From Nocardioides flavus (ex Wang et al. 2016) (GTDB lineage Bacteria > Actinomycetota > Actinomycetes > Propionibacteriales > Nocardioidaceae), in assembly GCF_014653115.1 (NCBI RefSeq), contig NZ_BNAD01000003.1:248001-312000 (forward strand): 64,000 bases of DNA, in the 5' to 3' direction. The notes under the pieces were generated by a model. The model was not told where the DNA came from. It searched no databases and saw only the letters and a list, made by a program, of their open reading frames with translations. Shown here piece after piece: positions 12,469-22,138 of the stretch (positions are counted from its first letter, which is position 1; each line of letters starts with the position of its first letter). Position numbers and translations under genes: made by a program.

Positions 12469-12873
12469 CTAGAAGCCCGGCTGGTCCGGGATCGACCCGG
12501 CCAGGAAGATCAGCGCCCCGCCGAGGACGACGAGGATGAGCGCGTCGAGCAGCTTGTGCCGCACCGCGAGCATGCCGGCGTCACGACGGCGCAGCACGAG
12601 TCGTACGGCGGCCGCGAAGATCAGCGACCCTCCCATCAGCCGGATGCCGGTGCGCCACTCGTCGAGCACGACGACCACCATCGCCACGCCGACGGCGCCG
12701 AGCACGAGCAGGTAGAACGCGCCGCCGATGGTGGAGGGGTAGCGGCGCGGCTCGTCGGGGTCGACCGGCTCGGCCGACACGGGTGGTACGGACTCGGGTG
12801 GCTCGATGTGACTCGTACGGGCCTGCGTGTCGGGGATGTCGGAGCCGTGCGGGCTGTCCGGTTCGTCGGCCAT
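12469..12873 (-). CDS. DUF3017 membrane protein
   Basis: A 134-residue protein with an acidic, Pro-rich N-terminus of about 45 residues followed by three hydrophobic segments. This fits DUF3017, a family of unknown function found next to folD in actinobacteria. It starts one base after the folD stop and is the last gene of the purine/folate run before the long hairpin at 12392-12459. Confidence 0.85.
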   Translation of the reverse strand: MADEPDSPHGSDIPDTQARTSHIEPPESVPPVSAEPVDPDEPRRYPSTIGGAFYLLVLGAVGVAMVVVVLDEWRTGIRLMGGSLIFAAAVRLVLRRRDAGMLAVRHKLLDALILVVLGGALIFLAGSIPDQPGF

Positions 12874-12874
12874 G

Positions 12875-13732
12875 TCAGGACCGGAGGGACTTCTCGGCGA
12901 TCTCGACGATGTTGCTCAGCAACATCGCGCGCGTCATCGGACCCACGCCCTTGGGGTTGGGCGAGACCCAGCCGGCGACCTCCCACACGTCGGGGTGCAC
13001 GTCGCCGGTGACCAAGCCGTCGACGCGCGAGACGCCGACGTCGAGGACGGCGGCGCCGGGGCGGACCATGTCGGCGGTGATGATGCCGGGCACGCCGGCA
13101 GCCGCGACCACGATGTCGGCACGGCGCACGTGGGCGGCGAGGTCGCGGGTGCCGGTGTGGCACAGCGTGACCGTCGCGTTCTCCGAGCGGCGGGTCAGCA
13201 GCAGCCCGAGCGGGCGGCCGACGGTGATGCCGCGCCCGACGACCACGACCTCGGCGCCCGCGATCTCGATTCCGTGGCGGCGCAGCAGCTCGATGGACCC
13301 GACCGGGGTGCACGGCAGCGGGCCGGCCTCGCCGAGGACGAGCTTGCCCAGGTTGGTCGGGTGCAGCCCGTCGACGTCCTTGTCGGGGTCGACGCGCGAG
13401 AGCAGCGCGAACTCGTCGAGCCCGGTGGGCTGCTGGACGATGAACCCGGTGCAGGCGGGGTCGGCGTTGAGTTCGTCGATGACGGCCTCGACCTCGGCCT
13501 GGGTGGCCGTGGCCGGGAGGTCGCGGCGGATCGAGGTGATGCCGATCTCCGCGCAGTCCTTGTGCTTGGCGCCGACGTACCAGTGCGAGCCGGGGTCGTC
13601 GCCCACCAGAACGGTGCCGAGCCCGGGCACCACGCCCTGCTCGCGCAGCGCCGAGACGCGCTGGGCGAGCTCGGCCTTGATCGTCCTGAGGGTGGCTGCG
13701 CCGTCGAGGGTCTGTGCGGTCACGGTGGTCAT
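12875..13732 (-). CDS. folD: Bifunctional methylenetetrahydrofolate dehydrogenase/cyclohydrolase
   Basis: A 285-residue FolD that interconverts 5,10-methylene- and 10-formyltetrahydrofolate, the formyl donor for PurN and PurH upstream. The catalytic stretch [14 protein letters not shown] (52-65) includes the active-site Lys. GFIVQQP and the NADP-binding stretch [14 protein letters not shown] are intact. ATG 13732 gives the family N-terminus. It lies 17 bases after the purH stop, so it is probably in the same transcript. Confidence 0.96.
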   Translation of the reverse strand: MTTVTAQTLDGAATLRTIKAELAQRVSALREQGVVPGLGTVLVGDDPGSHWYVGAKHKDCAEIGITSIRRDLPATATQAEVEAVIDELNADPACTGFIVQQPTGLDEFALLSRVDPDKDVDGLHPTNLGKLVLGEAGPLPCTPVGSIELLRRHGIEIAGAEVVVVGRGITVGRPLGLLLTRRSENATVTLCHTGTRDLAAHVRRADIVVAAAGVPGIITADMVRPGAAVLDVGVSRVDGLVTGDVHPDVWEVAGWVSPNPKGVGPMTRAMLLSNIVEIAEKSLRS

Positions 13733-13749
13733 CCTAGGGAGCCCCGTCC

Positions 13750-15327
13750 TCAGTGGAAGAAGTGCCGTGCGCCGGTCAGGTACATCGTGACGCCGGCTGC
13801 CTCGCAGGCCGCGACGACCTCGGCGTCGCGTACGGAGCCACCGGGCTGGACGATCGCCCGCACCCCGGCGTCGATGAGGATCTGGGGTCCGTCGGCGAAC
13901 GGGAAGAACGCGTCCGAGGCGGCGACCGCCGAGGAGGCCCGCTCCCCCGCGCGCTCGACCGCGAGGCGGCAGGAGTCGACGCGGTTGACCTGGCCCATGC
14001 CGACGCCGACCGAGGCGCCGCCGGAGGCGAGCAGGATCGCGTTGGACTTCACCGCGCGGCAGGCGCGCCAGGCGAAGGCGAGGTCGGCGAGCACCTCGGG
14101 CGAGGCGGCCTCGCCGGTCGCGAGGGTCCACGTCGCGGGATCGTCCCCTTCTGCGGAGATGACGTCGCGGTCCTGGAGCAGCAGCCCGCCGGAGATCGCG
14201 CGCATGTCGCCACCACCGGGGGCCAGCGGCGGGCACTCCAGGACGCGGATGTTCTTCTTGGCCTGCAGCACCTCGATCGCGCCGTCCTCGTAGCCGGGCG
14301 CCACGACGACCTCGGTGAAGATCTCGGCGACCTGCTCGGCCATGGCGACCGAGACCGGGACGTTGGTGGCGATGACGCCGCCGAACGCGCTCACCGGGTC
14401 GCACTCGTGCGCCAGGCGATGCGCCTCGGCCACGTCGGCCCCGACGGCGATGCCGCAGGGGTTGGCGTGCTTGATGATCGCCACGGCCGGCTCGTCGAAG
14501 TCGTACGCCGCCCGGCGGGCCGCGTCGGCGTCGACGTAGTTGTTGTAGGACATCTCCTTGCCGTGGTGCTGGGTCGCCTGCGCGAGACCCGGACCGCCGG
14601 GCAGGAATCCGCTGCCGTAGAGCGCGGCGGACTGGTGCGGGTTCTCCCCGTAGCGCAGCACCGCCTCCTTGTTCCACGTCGCCCCCATCCACGCCGGGAA
14701 GCCGGTGCCCTCGCTCGTGTCGGTGAGCACGTTGCCCATCCACGACGCGACGTGGACGTCGTAGGTCGCGGTGTGGACGAACGCCTCCGCGGCGAGGCGC
14801 TGGCGCTCGGCGAGGGTGAACCCGCCGGCGGCGACCGCCTCAAGGACGGAGCCGTACGCCGCGGGCGAGGTCACGATCGCGACGCTGGGGTGGTTCTTGG
14901 CGGCGGCGCGCACCATCGAGGGCCCGCCGATGTCGATCTGCTCCACACATTCGTCGGGGCTGGCGCCCGAGGCGACGGTCTGCGTGAACGGGTAGAGGTT
15001 GCTCACCACGAGGTCGAACGGCTCGACGCCGAGCTCCTCGAGCTGCGCCACGTGGGTGTCGAGACGGCGGTCGGCGAGGATGCCGGCGTGCACGCGCGGG
15101 TGCAGCGTCTTGACGCGCCCGTCGAGGCACTCGGGGAAGCCGGTGAGGTCCTCGACCTTGGTGACGGGCAGCCCGAGCGACTCGATCAGCGCGGCCGAGC
15201 CGCCGGTGGAGACGAGCTCGACGCCGGCGTCGTGGAGGCCGCGGACCAGGTCGTCGAGACCGGCCTTGTCGTAGACGGAGACCAGCGCTCGGCGGATCGG
15301 GACACGGTCGGGGGTGTGGTCGGGCAC
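13750..15327 (-). CDS. purH: Bifunctional AICAR formyltransferase/IMP cyclohydrolase
   Basis: A 525-residue enzyme for the last two steps of IMP synthesis. The N-terminal cyclohydrolase domain (about 1-195) opens [13 protein letters not shown] and contains [15 protein letters not shown]. The C-terminal formyltransferase domain has [12 protein letters not shown] and the KHANPCGIA catalytic loop. The GTG start at 15327 follows GAGGAG. A ZTP-class riboswitch occupies the gap to purN, so expression probably responds to ZMP, the PurH substrate. Confidence 0.97.
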   Translation of the reverse strand: MPDHTPDRVPIRRALVSVYDKAGLDDLVRGLHDAGVELVSTGGSAALIESLGLPVTKVEDLTGFPECLDGRVKTLHPRVHAGILADRRLDTHVAQLEELGVEPFDLVVSNLYPFTQTVASGASPDECVEQIDIGGPSMVRAAAKNHPSVAIVTSPAAYGSVLEAVAAGGFTLAERQRLAAEAFVHTATYDVHVASWMGNVLTDTSEGTGFPAWMGATWNKEAVLRYGENPHQSAALYGSGFLPGGPGLAQATQHHGKEMSYNNYVDADAARRAAYDFDEPAVAIIKHANPCGIAVGADVAEAHRLAHECDPVSAFGGVIATNVPVSVAMAEQVAEIFTEVVVAPGYEDGAIEVLQAKKNIRVLECPPLAPGGGDMRAISGGLLLQDRDVISAEGDDPATWTLATGEAASPEVLADLAFAWRACRAVKSNAILLASGGASVGVGMGQVNRVDSCRLAVERAGERASSAVAASDAFFPFADGPQILIDAGVRAIVQPGGSVRDAEVVAACEAAGVTMYLTGARHFFH

Positions 15328-15344
15328 GGGACTCCTCGTAGCTC

Positions 15345-15430
15345 TCGAGTCGAGGGCACCCAGGCGTTCGATGCCCTCGCGCGTCACTCCCCGGTGGTGT
15401 CCCACCTGCGCCAGTCGTGTGCTGCGCAGA
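15345..15430 (-). promoter_or_regulatory. ZTP (pfl) riboswitch upstream of purH
   Basis: On the minus strand between purN and purH the leader shows the ordered conserved pieces of the pfl motif: ACGACTGGCG (15418 to 15409), then a hairpin ending CACCGGGGAGTGA, a short linker, and CGCCTGGGTGCCC near 15366-15354. This class binds the purine intermediate ZMP/ZTP and normally turns on purine and one-carbon genes. Its place before purH fits. Exact ends are estimated. Confidence 0.8.
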
Positions 15431-16048
15431 CTACCGAGACTCGGCGCCGATGCGAACCCGGCGGCCCTCGACCGAGATGCCCTCGCGCGCGATCCGGCCC
15501 ACGGCGTCGACGAGCATCGCGCGCTCGGCGGTCTTGATCCGCTCGTGCAGCGACTCCACGTCGTCGTCCTCGGCGACCTCGACGGGCACCTGGGCCACGA
15601 TCGGTCCGGTGTCGACGCCGGCGTCGACCACGAACAGGGTCGCCCCGGTCACCTTCACGCCGTGCTCGAGCGCGTCGCGCGGACCGTGCATCCCGGGGAA
15701 CGCCGGGCACAGCGCCGGATGGGTGTTGAGGGTGAGGAAGCGGTCGAGGAAGTCCTGCGAGAGCAGCTTCATGAAGCCGGCCGACACCACGACGTCGGGC
15801 TCGAAGCGCTCGACGACGGTGGCGATCGCGGCGTCCCAGCCCTCGCGCGTCTCGAAGTCGGACACCTGGCGCACGAAGGTCGGGATCTGGGCTCGCTCGG
15901 CGCGCGCGAGGCCCTCGATGTCCTCGCGGTCGGCGCCCACCGCGACGATGCGCGCGCCGTACGCCGGGTCGGCGCAGGCGTCGATGAGGGCCTGCAGGTT
16001 CGTGCCGGATCCCGAGACGAGGACGACGAGGCGCGCGGGGTGGTTCAC
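15431..16048 (-). CDS. purN: Phosphoribosylglycinamide formyltransferase
   Basis: A 205-residue enzyme that formylates GAR using 10-formyltetrahydrofolate. The phosphate loop [11 protein letters not shown] is at 11-21. The catalytic Asn and His are in [13 protein letters not shown] near residue 108, a variant of the usual NIHPSLLP. The catalytic Asp is in DAGVDTGPI near residue 143. The GTG start has TAGACT seven bases upstream, suggesting a promoter of its own. Confidence 0.95.
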   Translation of the reverse strand: MNHPARLVVLVSGSGTNLQALIDACADPAYGARIVAVGADREDIEGLARAERAQIPTFVRQVSDFETREGWDAAIATVVERFEPDVVVSAGFMKLLSQDFLDRFLTLNTHPALCPAFPGMHGPRDALEHGVKVTGATLFVVDAGVDTGPIVAQVPVEVAEDDDVESLHERIKTAERAMLVDAVGRIAREGISVEGRRVRIGAESR

Positions 16049-16055
16049 GCCCGGA

Positions 16056-16061
16056 AGTCTA
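16056..16061 (-). promoter_or_regulatory. Probable -10 hexamer of purN
   Basis: TAGACT on the minus strand, seven bases before the purN GTG and partly inside the end of the YibE/F gene. It implies a leaderless purN transcript. Confidence 0.35.
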
Positions 16062-17255
16062 GGCCCGGTGCGAGGGCCCGCCGTCCGCCGTCCGGTCGCG
16101 GACCAGACGGCCGGCGACGAGCGCCGCGATGCCCGTGGTGACCGGGACGGCGGCGAGGATCCCGAGGCCGCCGACGAGGCCGCGCACGACCTCCTGGGCC
16201 ACGACCTCCTGGCTGACCGCGATGCCGAAGGGCAGCGAGAGCGCGGAGAAGACCAGCATCAGCGGCAGCGTGGCGCCGACGTAGGCCAGGACGAGGGTGT
16301 TGACCGTCGAGGCCGCGTGGGAGCGCCCGATCCGCATCGCCCGCACGAAGATCGAGCGCACGCTCGCGTCGGGGTCGACGTCGGCGAGCTCCCACACCGC
16401 CCAGGTCTGCGTCACCGTCACGTCGTCGAGCACGCCGAGCGCCCCGATCACGAGACCGGCGAGCAGGAGCCCGCGCAGGTCAACCTGGGCGGCGATCCCG
16501 GAGATGTACTGGCTGCCCTCGTCGACCAGGCCGGTGAAGTGCCCGATCCGGGTGAAGACCCAGCCGAGCGCGCCGATCACCACGAGGGACACGAGGGTGC
16601 CGAGCATCGCGACGGTGGAGCGGATGTCGAGGCCGTGGGAGAGGTAGAGGGTGACGAGCATGATCGCCGCGGCGGTGGTCACGGCGACGGCCAGGGGCGA
16701 GGAGCCCTCCATGATCGAGGGGAGGGTGAAGACCGCGATGAGGACCAGGGAGTACGCCAGGCTGGCGAGCGCGCCGATGCCGCGCCAGCGCGACAGCGCG
16801 AGGACGCCGAGCGCGAAGAGGAGCGTCAGCACGAGCAGCGGCGGCCCACGGTCGAAGTCCTGGAAGGCGTACTGCTCGCCCGCGGGTGCCTCCGCGGTGA
16901 AGGACACGATGATCCGGTCGCCGGCGTCGACCTCCGGCGCCTGCGAGCCGTAGGGCAGGAGCGCCTGCGCCGTGCCGGGGGCTCCCGGCCCGCTCAGCAG
17001 CTCGACCTCGGCCTGCTGGCAGCCCTCGACGGCCGCCTCCTGCCGGCACGACCCGACCGACTGCACCTCGGCGGTGCCCCGCTCGACGTCCACCCCCGGT
17101 CCGCTGACCTGCAGGTCGCCCTCGGGCCAGAGGACCACCAGGCCGACCAGGGTCGCGAGCACGAGCGGGCCCACGACCAGTGCCAGCAGCACCCGCAGCC
17201 GCCGCGGCGCGGGCCCCAGGGAGGGGCGGTCGCCGTGGCTGTGCCCAGCCCCCAC
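16059..17255 (-). CDS. YibE/F family membrane protein
   Basis: A 398-residue protein with one N-terminal helix, an exported loop of about 100 residues (two CxxxxxVxxC-like cysteines near residue 70), then seven or more hydrophobic segments with GALGVLDDVTVTQ and GRSHAASTVNTLVLAYVG, both typical of YibE/F proteins. Biochemical function is not established. GTG 17255 is preferred because GGAGGA lies just upstream and it starts two bases after the perM stop. A longer frame from 17303 would overlap perM. Confidence 0.85.
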   Translation of the reverse strand: MGAGHSHGDRPSLGPAPRRLRVLLALVVGPLVLATLVGLVVLWPEGDLQVSGPGVDVERGTAEVQSVGSCRQEAAVEGCQQAEVELLSGPGAPGTAQALLPYGSQAPEVDAGDRIIVSFTAEAPAGEQYAFQDFDRGPPLLVLTLLFALGVLALSRWRGIGALASLAYSLVLIAVFTLPSIMEGSSPLAVAVTTAAAIMLVTLYLSHGLDIRSTVAMLGTLVSLVVIGALGWVFTRIGHFTGLVDEGSQYISGIAAQVDLRGLLLAGLVIGALGVLDDVTVTQTWAVWELADVDPDASVRSIFVRAMRIGRSHAASTVNTLVLAYVGATLPLMLVFSALSLPFGIAVSQEVVAQEVVRGLVGGLGILAAVPVTTGIAALVAGRLVRDRTADGGPSHRA

Positions 17256-17257
17256 GC

Positions 17258-18508
17258 TCAGTCCTCCGACGCGGCCGCGCGGGCCGTACGGGTCGAGCGC
17301 CACGCCGCGAACGCCAGCAACGACGCGCCCAGCAGCGCCCCGATCCCGCAGGCGGTCACCGAGTGGACCAGCACGTCACGCGTGAAGGGACCGACGAAGC
17401 GCATCCGCCCCGGCCCTGCGGCGCCGCCGGAGAGCGAGGCGAGCACCGCGAACCCGAAGCCCGCCACCAGGCCGCCCCCGCACCCGGCGAGCAGGATCCG
17501 GTCCCACGTGAGGAGCCGGCCGCGCAGGGCGCGGAAGGCGCCCCAGGCGGCGACCAGGGGCGGGAGCGCCATCAGCGCGCCGACCCAGCCCGCGGGTGTG
17601 CCGGCGGCGGGCAGCGCGGCGAGGAGCGGCACGACCGGGAGCGGGCCGAGCACGACGGCGCCCGGCGAGACGAGGGTGGCGCCGCCGACGGCGAAGCCGG
17701 GCCCGAGGAGCCAGGATCCGGTGAACAGGGCGGCGTTGGGGACGAAGGCGGCGTTGACCAGCGCGTATAGCCCGGCCTCGGACGGGCTCGGGTGCAGCCG
17801 CGACGTCATCGTGGCGGCGTCGTCGAAGGACAGCGCCAGCGCGAGGAGGAGCACGAGCGCGGACACCACGACCAGGCGGAGGAGGACCGCGCCGGCGACG
17901 GCGGCCCCGGCGCGCACCGACACCGGCAGGAATGCCGCCCAGATGGCGGCGCGGCCCGAGCCGGTCGCGATCGCCGGGGCGGCGACGGCGGCGGTCAGCA
18001 TGACGGTCCAGCCGAGCACGCGCGGCAGGGACGGGTCGGCGGTGGTGCCGGCCGCGAGGGTCGCGACGACGACCGCCACCACGGCGTACCCGGCGAGGAA
18101 CAGGGCGGCGGCGGTGGGCACGGTGAGGTCGCGCTCGCCGTCGGAGATCCGGTCGGCGTCGGGGCCGTGACCGGAGACCGCGTCGCCGACCCGGTGCCCG
18201 AGGCGCCACATCGACCACGCGGCGACCGCGGTGACGCCGAGCGGCACCAGGGCGATCCGGACGCCGTCGACCGTGAACCCGGAGCCGTGCCCGGCCAGCC
18301 AGGCCAGCGCGCCCATCCGCATGCCGTCGCGCGGGGCACCGTGCACGCCGGCGTCGGTGGCGAACCAGCCGATGACCCCGATCGCCAGCAGCACCACGAG
18401 CGGGCCGAGCGCGGCCATCGCGCCGCCCAGCGTGGCGATCAGCACGAGCGGGCGCGGCCGGGCAGCCTCGGGGCGCGCGTGGTCGGGGCGGGTGAGGAGC
18501 GACGTCAT
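17258..18508 (-). CDS. perM: PerM/DUF6350-like membrane protein
   Basis: A 416-residue protein with about ten hydrophobic segments. Its place two genes before purN-purH matches Rv0955 (PerM) of Mycobacterium tuberculosis, which precedes purN-purH and is linked to cell division and persistence. Sequence character agrees with DUF6350. It is followed closely by the YibE/F gene. The assignment rests on family resemblance and synteny; a division role in this organism is inference. Confidence 0.75.
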   Translation of the reverse strand: MTSLLTRPDHARPEAARPRPLVLIATLGGAMAALGPLVVLLAIGVIGWFATDAGVHGAPRDGMRMGALAWLAGHGSGFTVDGVRIALVPLGVTAVAAWSMWRLGHRVGDAVSGHGPDADRISDGERDLTVPTAAALFLAGYAVVAVVVATLAAGTTADPSLPRVLGWTVMLTAAVAAPAIATGSGRAAIWAAFLPVSVRAGAAVAGAVLLRLVVVSALVLLLALALSFDDAATMTSRLHPSPSEAGLYALVNAAFVPNAALFTGSWLLGPGFAVGGATLVSPGAVVLGPLPVVPLLAALPAAGTPAGWVGALMALPPLVAAWGAFRALRGRLLTWDRILLAGCGGGLVAGFGFAVLASLSGGAAGPGRMRFVGPFTRDVLVHSVTACGIGALLGASLLAFAAWRSTRTARAAASED

Positions 18509-18654
18509 GGCCGCCCCATCATCACCCGGTGGCGCCGGCAGATCGTGCTCCCACGCCGCCCCGGCGCGGTCACCGGTCGGGCCCCTGCCCGTCGTCGGCG
18601 GACCCGGGGGAAGGATGTGCGCGCCGCTGGCCGCTCCCGTACCGTGGAGCGGTC

Positions 18655-20541
18655 ATGAGGAGCCCCGAGACGTTCGACGCCTACTACGTCGAGACCCGCA
18701 CCCGACTCCTGCACGAGGCCTACGCACTCACCGGCGACGCCCCGGCCGCCCGTGCAGCCGTCCGCGACGCGTTCGTCGTGGCGTGGCACCACTGGCGCAA
18801 GGTGGGCCAGCTCGACGACCGGGACGCGTACGTCCGACCGCTCGCCCTCGGCCGGGCCCGGCGCCGCCACACCGCCCGGATCTGGCACCGCGACAAGTCG
18901 CTCGACCCCGAGGCGCGCAGCACCCTCGACGCCCTGTCCAAGCTCTCGTCGCGCCAGCGCGAGCTCTTGGTCCTCAACGGTCTCTCCGCGTTGACGCTGT
19001 CCGACATGGCCCGCGCCGTCGGCCTGCCGCGCGCCGACGCCGAGCGCGAGCTCCAGACCGCCAGCGCGCAGTTCTCGCTGCACCGCGACGCCCCCACCAC
19101 CGAGATCCCGCGGCTGCTCCACGGCCTCGCCGCCCCGCTCGAGGACATCCGGTGGCCACGGGCCACGGTCATCCGCCGCGCCGGTGCGGCACGGCGACGC
19201 ACCCACACCGTGATCGGCGCCGGTGTAGCGACCGCCGCCCTCCTCGCGTCGGGCTCGCTCGTCGCGACCGGCTCCAACGCCGAGACGACGAGCCTCAGCG
19301 AGGAGAAAGCCACGCCCGCCGTGACCGTGCACCAGCCACGGACCGACACCACCGGCGAGCAGATCATCGACGAGGACGCCCTCCTCTCGTCCGCACAGCT
19401 GTCCCGGTTCGGGTCGGGACTGGAGTGGACCGAGACCTCGACCACCGACAACCTCTCGGGCAACGGGCTGCTCGCGCCCTGCCAGCGCGAGCGCTTCGCC
19501 GACCCCGACGGCGTCACCGCGCTCGCCCGCACCTGGGACGGCTCGACGACCCGCGTCGTCAAGCGCCCGGGCGGCAAGGGTCGGCGCACGCGCGAGGTGA
19601 CCCGCGTGGAGTCCACCGCGGTGCAGATGGTGGAGATGTCGCGCAACGAGCGGCAGGCCGCCCAGGGGTTCGAGACCGCGTCGCTGTGGTTCGCGGGCTG
19701 CATCGACCCCCGCACCCAGCTGCTCACCACCCGCACCGTCAAGCGCGTCGGGGACCAGGCGCGGGTCTTCCGGCTGCGCTCCTGGGGCAAGGTGCCGGCG
19801 ACCATCACGGTCGGCACGGCCCGGACGGGCAGCCTCGTCGTCACCACGGCCGTGCGCAGCCGGGGCAGGGCCGTCGGCGACAAGGCCGCCCTCACGGGGC
19901 TCGCTGCTGCGGTCAACGGTCTCTGCGGCGCCGAGGGCGCCGGCAGGTGCGCCGGCCGCGCCCGCGCCACCACCACCGCGCCCCTCGACATCGGGACGCC
20001 GCCCGGCCTGCTGTCCGTGGTCGACCTGCCCCCGGTGGCCCGGGTCCGGGGGCCCTGGGTCGGCACCGAGCCCGAGCGCGCCCGCAGCAACTACGCCGCC
20101 ACGCGGTGCGACCGCACCACGTTCCAGGGCAAGGGGATCAGCAAGGCGCTGACCCGTACGTTCCTGTTCCCCGAGACGCCCGACGCCTCCCAGCTCGGGC
20201 TCACCCAGACCGTGGGGGCGATGAAGCAGGCCAGGGCGAGCGCGTTCGTCGACCAGGTGCGCACCCGGATCCAGCAGTGCGGCCGGGCCAACCTCGGCAC
20301 CAGCGTGACCCAGCTCGAGACGAGGTCGACGAGGACGACCGACCTCAGCGTCTGGGCGCTGACCATCGAGCTCAACGACCGCCAGTCCTTCCCGTTCCTG
20401 ATGGCGATCGTGCGTGACGGCACCGCGGTCTCGCAGCTCGGCTTCGCCCCCGACCGGACGATGACGATGTCCCGCGCCGACTTCGTGGCCCTGTCGCGAC
20501 GCGTCCTCGAGCGCCTCGGACGACTCGACTCGTCCGGCTGA
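18655..20541 (+). CDS. ECF-sigma-like domain fused to membrane helix and exported domain
   Basis: A 628-residue protein. Residues 6-75 resemble sigma region 2 (FDAYYVETRTRLLHEAYALTG) and 90-143 region 4 (LSSRQRELLVLNGLSALTLSDMARAVG). The DNA-reading residues are diverged, with RADAERELQTA where GTVKSRLHRA is usual. A basic stretch and a hydrophobic helix at about 184-206 follow, then about 420 exported residues with two Cys-containing halves. It may be a membrane-tethered or inactive sigma factor. GGAG precedes the ATG. The next gene encodes a lipoprotein on the same strand. Confidence 0.75.
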   Translation: MRSPETFDAYYVETRTRLLHEAYALTGDAPAARAAVRDAFVVAWHHWRKVGQLDDRDAYVRPLALGRARRRHTARIWHRDKSLDPEARSTLDALSKLSSRQRELLVLNGLSALTLSDMARAVGLPRADAERELQTASAQFSLHRDAPTTEIPRLLHGLAAPLEDIRWPRATVIRRAGAARRRTHTVIGAGVATAALLASGSLVATGSNAETTSLSEEKATPAVTVHQPRTDTTGEQIIDEDALLSSAQLSRFGSGLEWTETSTTDNLSGNGLLAPCQRERFADPDGVTALARTWDGSTTRVVKRPGGKGRRTREVTRVESTAVQMVEMSRNERQAAQGFETASLWFAGCIDPRTQLLTTRTVKRVGDQARVFRLRSWGKVPATITVGTARTGSLVVTTAVRSRGRAVGDKAALTGLAAAVNGLCGAEGAGRCAGRARATTTAPLDIGTPPGLLSVVDLPPVARVRGPWVGTEPERARSNYAATRCDRTTFQGKGISKALTRTFLFPETPDASQLGLTQTVGAMKQARASAFVDQVRTRIQQCGRANLGTSVTQLETRSTRTTDLSVWALTIELNDRQSFPFLMAIVRDGTAVSQLGFAPDRTMTMSRADFVALSRRVLERLGRLDSSG

Positions 20542-20577
20542 CGCAACCTTTTCCGCGCGCGCGGTGTCTCACCTGGC

Positions 20578-21897
20578 ATGAGGCACCGACGTCCGCGGCA
20601 CGCCGCCCCGGCCTGCGCCCTGGCGAGCGTCCTGGCGCTGGGCGCGTGCGGCGAGCAGCCGTCGGGCGAGCCCGCATCCACCGGTGCGTCGGCGACCACG
20701 GCGCAGGCGTCCGGGGTGACCATCCCGGACGACTTCCCCCTCTCCGCCGGCATGGGCGGTCCGCAGGACACGATCGCGACCTCGCGGACCGGCACCGGCC
20801 TGCGCGACCTCGAGCTGTGCCGTACGACGCCGCTGCGCGGCCTCGGCGCGCGGGACCGGATGGTCGCCGACACGAGTGGCGGTGAGTCGGCCGACACCCG
20901 CGAGCTCCTCGTCCTCAGCGGCGACGAGGAGGCGACCTCGCTCAGCGAGGAGATCACCGCCCTCGCCACCGACTGCGAGGTGACGCGGGGCGTCGACGGG
21001 ATGGAGGCCCGCACCGAGGTGCTCGCGTCACCCTTCGGGCCGGCACCCGCCGCGACGCTGCTGCGGACCTACACCTTCGACGGCGCACCCGGCACGGGCG
21101 CGACCGTCGTCCACGTCGTCCCGGTCGGACCGGCCGTGCTGCTCACCTCGACCTACGGGCAGTGGACCGCGGACCGGGCCGAGCAGGCGGTCGACGACAC
21201 TGTGGAGCCCCTGCGCGACACCGTCGCCGCGCTCGAGGCCTTCGGAGAGCGGCCGGAGGCCACCGAGGACCCGACCGAGGACCCGACCGAGGAGCCCACC
21301 GAGCAGCCCACCGGGGAACCCGCGCCGGCCGCGATCCCCGCCGACTTCCCGCTGCTGGCCGGCTGGCCGGAGGACTCCTCGGCCGAGCCCGGTGCCGGCA
21401 ACGGCCGGCAGGGCCCGGTCCGCGGCGCCGACACCGTCGAGCTCCGTGCGTGCGGGGAGACCTGGGACGAGTCCGGCCACGTCGACCGGCTCCACGCCGG
21501 CTGGGTGGACGTGGAGGACCACCGGATCCGGCAGCTGACCACGTACGGCGACGCGGACGCCGCCGCCGCCGCGGTCGAGGCCCTGGTCTCCCAGCAGCGG
21601 GCCTGCCCGGACGAGCCGGCCGGCGAGGACGGCTTCGCGACCACCCGCGAGGTCCGCCCGGTTGCGCTCGGCGACGACGGGTGGGCGATACTCGAGCGCG
21701 ACACGTTCGACGGGGCTCCGTCGGCCTTCGGCGAGAGCTCGCTGGTCGTGCGGGTGGGACTGGCAGTGCTGGTGGTGCGCCACGGCGGCCACGCCGGCTA
21801 TCCGAGCGGTGACGGGCACGCCCAGGTCGAGGCCATGGGCTCCGAGGCCGCGAGGTCGATCGCACGCATGTGTCTGTTCACGAAAACGGGGTGCTAG
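20578..21897 (+). CDS. Lipoprotein with two tandem homologous domains
   Basis: A 439-residue protein with a signal ending in LALGAC (Cys24), so probably lipid-anchored. The mature part is a duplication: VTIPDDFPLSAG near residue 47 and AAIPADFPLLAG near residue 252 begin two similar domains, each with a late FDGAP motif. They are joined by a Thr/Glu/Asp/Pro linker from 12-base repeats. The spacing of Cys and Trp loosely recalls PknH-type sensor domains, but this is tentative. It follows the sigma fusion by 36 bases and is probably functionally linked to it. Confidence 0.75.
   Translation: MRHRRPRHAAPACALASVLALGACGEQPSGEPASTGASATTAQASGVTIPDDFPLSAGMGGPQDTIATSRTGTGLRDLELCRTTPLRGLGARDRMVADTSGGESADTRELLVLSGDEEATSLSEEITALATDCEVTRGVDGMEARTEVLASPFGPAPAATLLRTYTFDGAPGTGATVVHVVPVGPAVLLTSTYGQWTADRAEQAVDDTVEPLRDTVAALEAFGERPEATEDPTEDPTEEPTEQPTGEPAPAAIPADFPLLAGWPEDSSAEPGAGNGRQGPVRGADTVELRACGETWDESGHVDRLHAGWVDVEDHRIRQLTTYGDADAAAAAVEALVSQQRACPDEPAGEDGFATTREVRPVALGDDGWAILERDTFDGAPSAFGESSLVVRVGLAVLVVRHGGHAGYPSGDGHAQVEAMGSEAARSIARMCLFTKTGC
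21261..21320 (+). repeat. Five 12-base tandem units in the lipoprotein linker
   Basis: Units related to CACCGAGGACCC repeat in frame from 21261 to 21320 and encode a Thr-Glu-Asp/Glu/Gln-Pro linker. The last two units are degenerate. Confidence 0.8.
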
Positions 21898-21903
21898 GTA
21901 ATC

Positions 21904-22107
21904 ATGTCCATTCCATCGACGCTGGCCAGCTCGGCCTGCCCGACCCTGCCGTCCCCGCGACGCCTGAGCGCCGTCGCGCCGGTGCGCCTGCTGGGCGCCC
22001 ACCTCGTGTGGCGCGTGCTGTGGGAGGCGAAGGCTCCCGCTCGTCCCGGGCGGCACCCGAAATCACCGACGGCCCCGCAGGAGGACCCGCGAGGCCGTCT
22101 CGACTGA
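21904..22107 (+). CDS. Possible small protein, uncertain
   Basis: A 67-codon frame in the 234-base gap between the lipoprotein gene and sucD, opening MSIPSTLASSACPTLPSPRR. About 85 percent of third positions are G or C, as in real genes here. There is no convincing ribosome site, signal peptide or known domain. It could equally be a chance frame. Apart from this and a weak hairpin I see nothing else in the gap. Confidence 0.25.
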   Translation: MSIPSTLASSACPTLPSPRRLSAVAPVRLLGAHLVWRVLWEAKAPARPGRHPKSPTAPQEDPRGRLD

Positions 22108-22121
22108 GCCCGGCGGCCCAG

Positions 22122-22138
22122 CCTCTGGTGGTCAGAGG
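22122..22138. terminator. Weak hairpin at the sucD stop
   Basis: CCTCTG and CAGAGG form a six-base stem with a five-base loop overlapping the end of sucD. No T-tract follows. Confidence 0.3.

Noticed and set aside
15417..18170. 917-codon open frame on the plus strand across purN, the YibE/F gene and perM
   Set aside because: It is antisense to three clearly recognised genes and shows only Arg/Pro/Ser-rich filler sequence.
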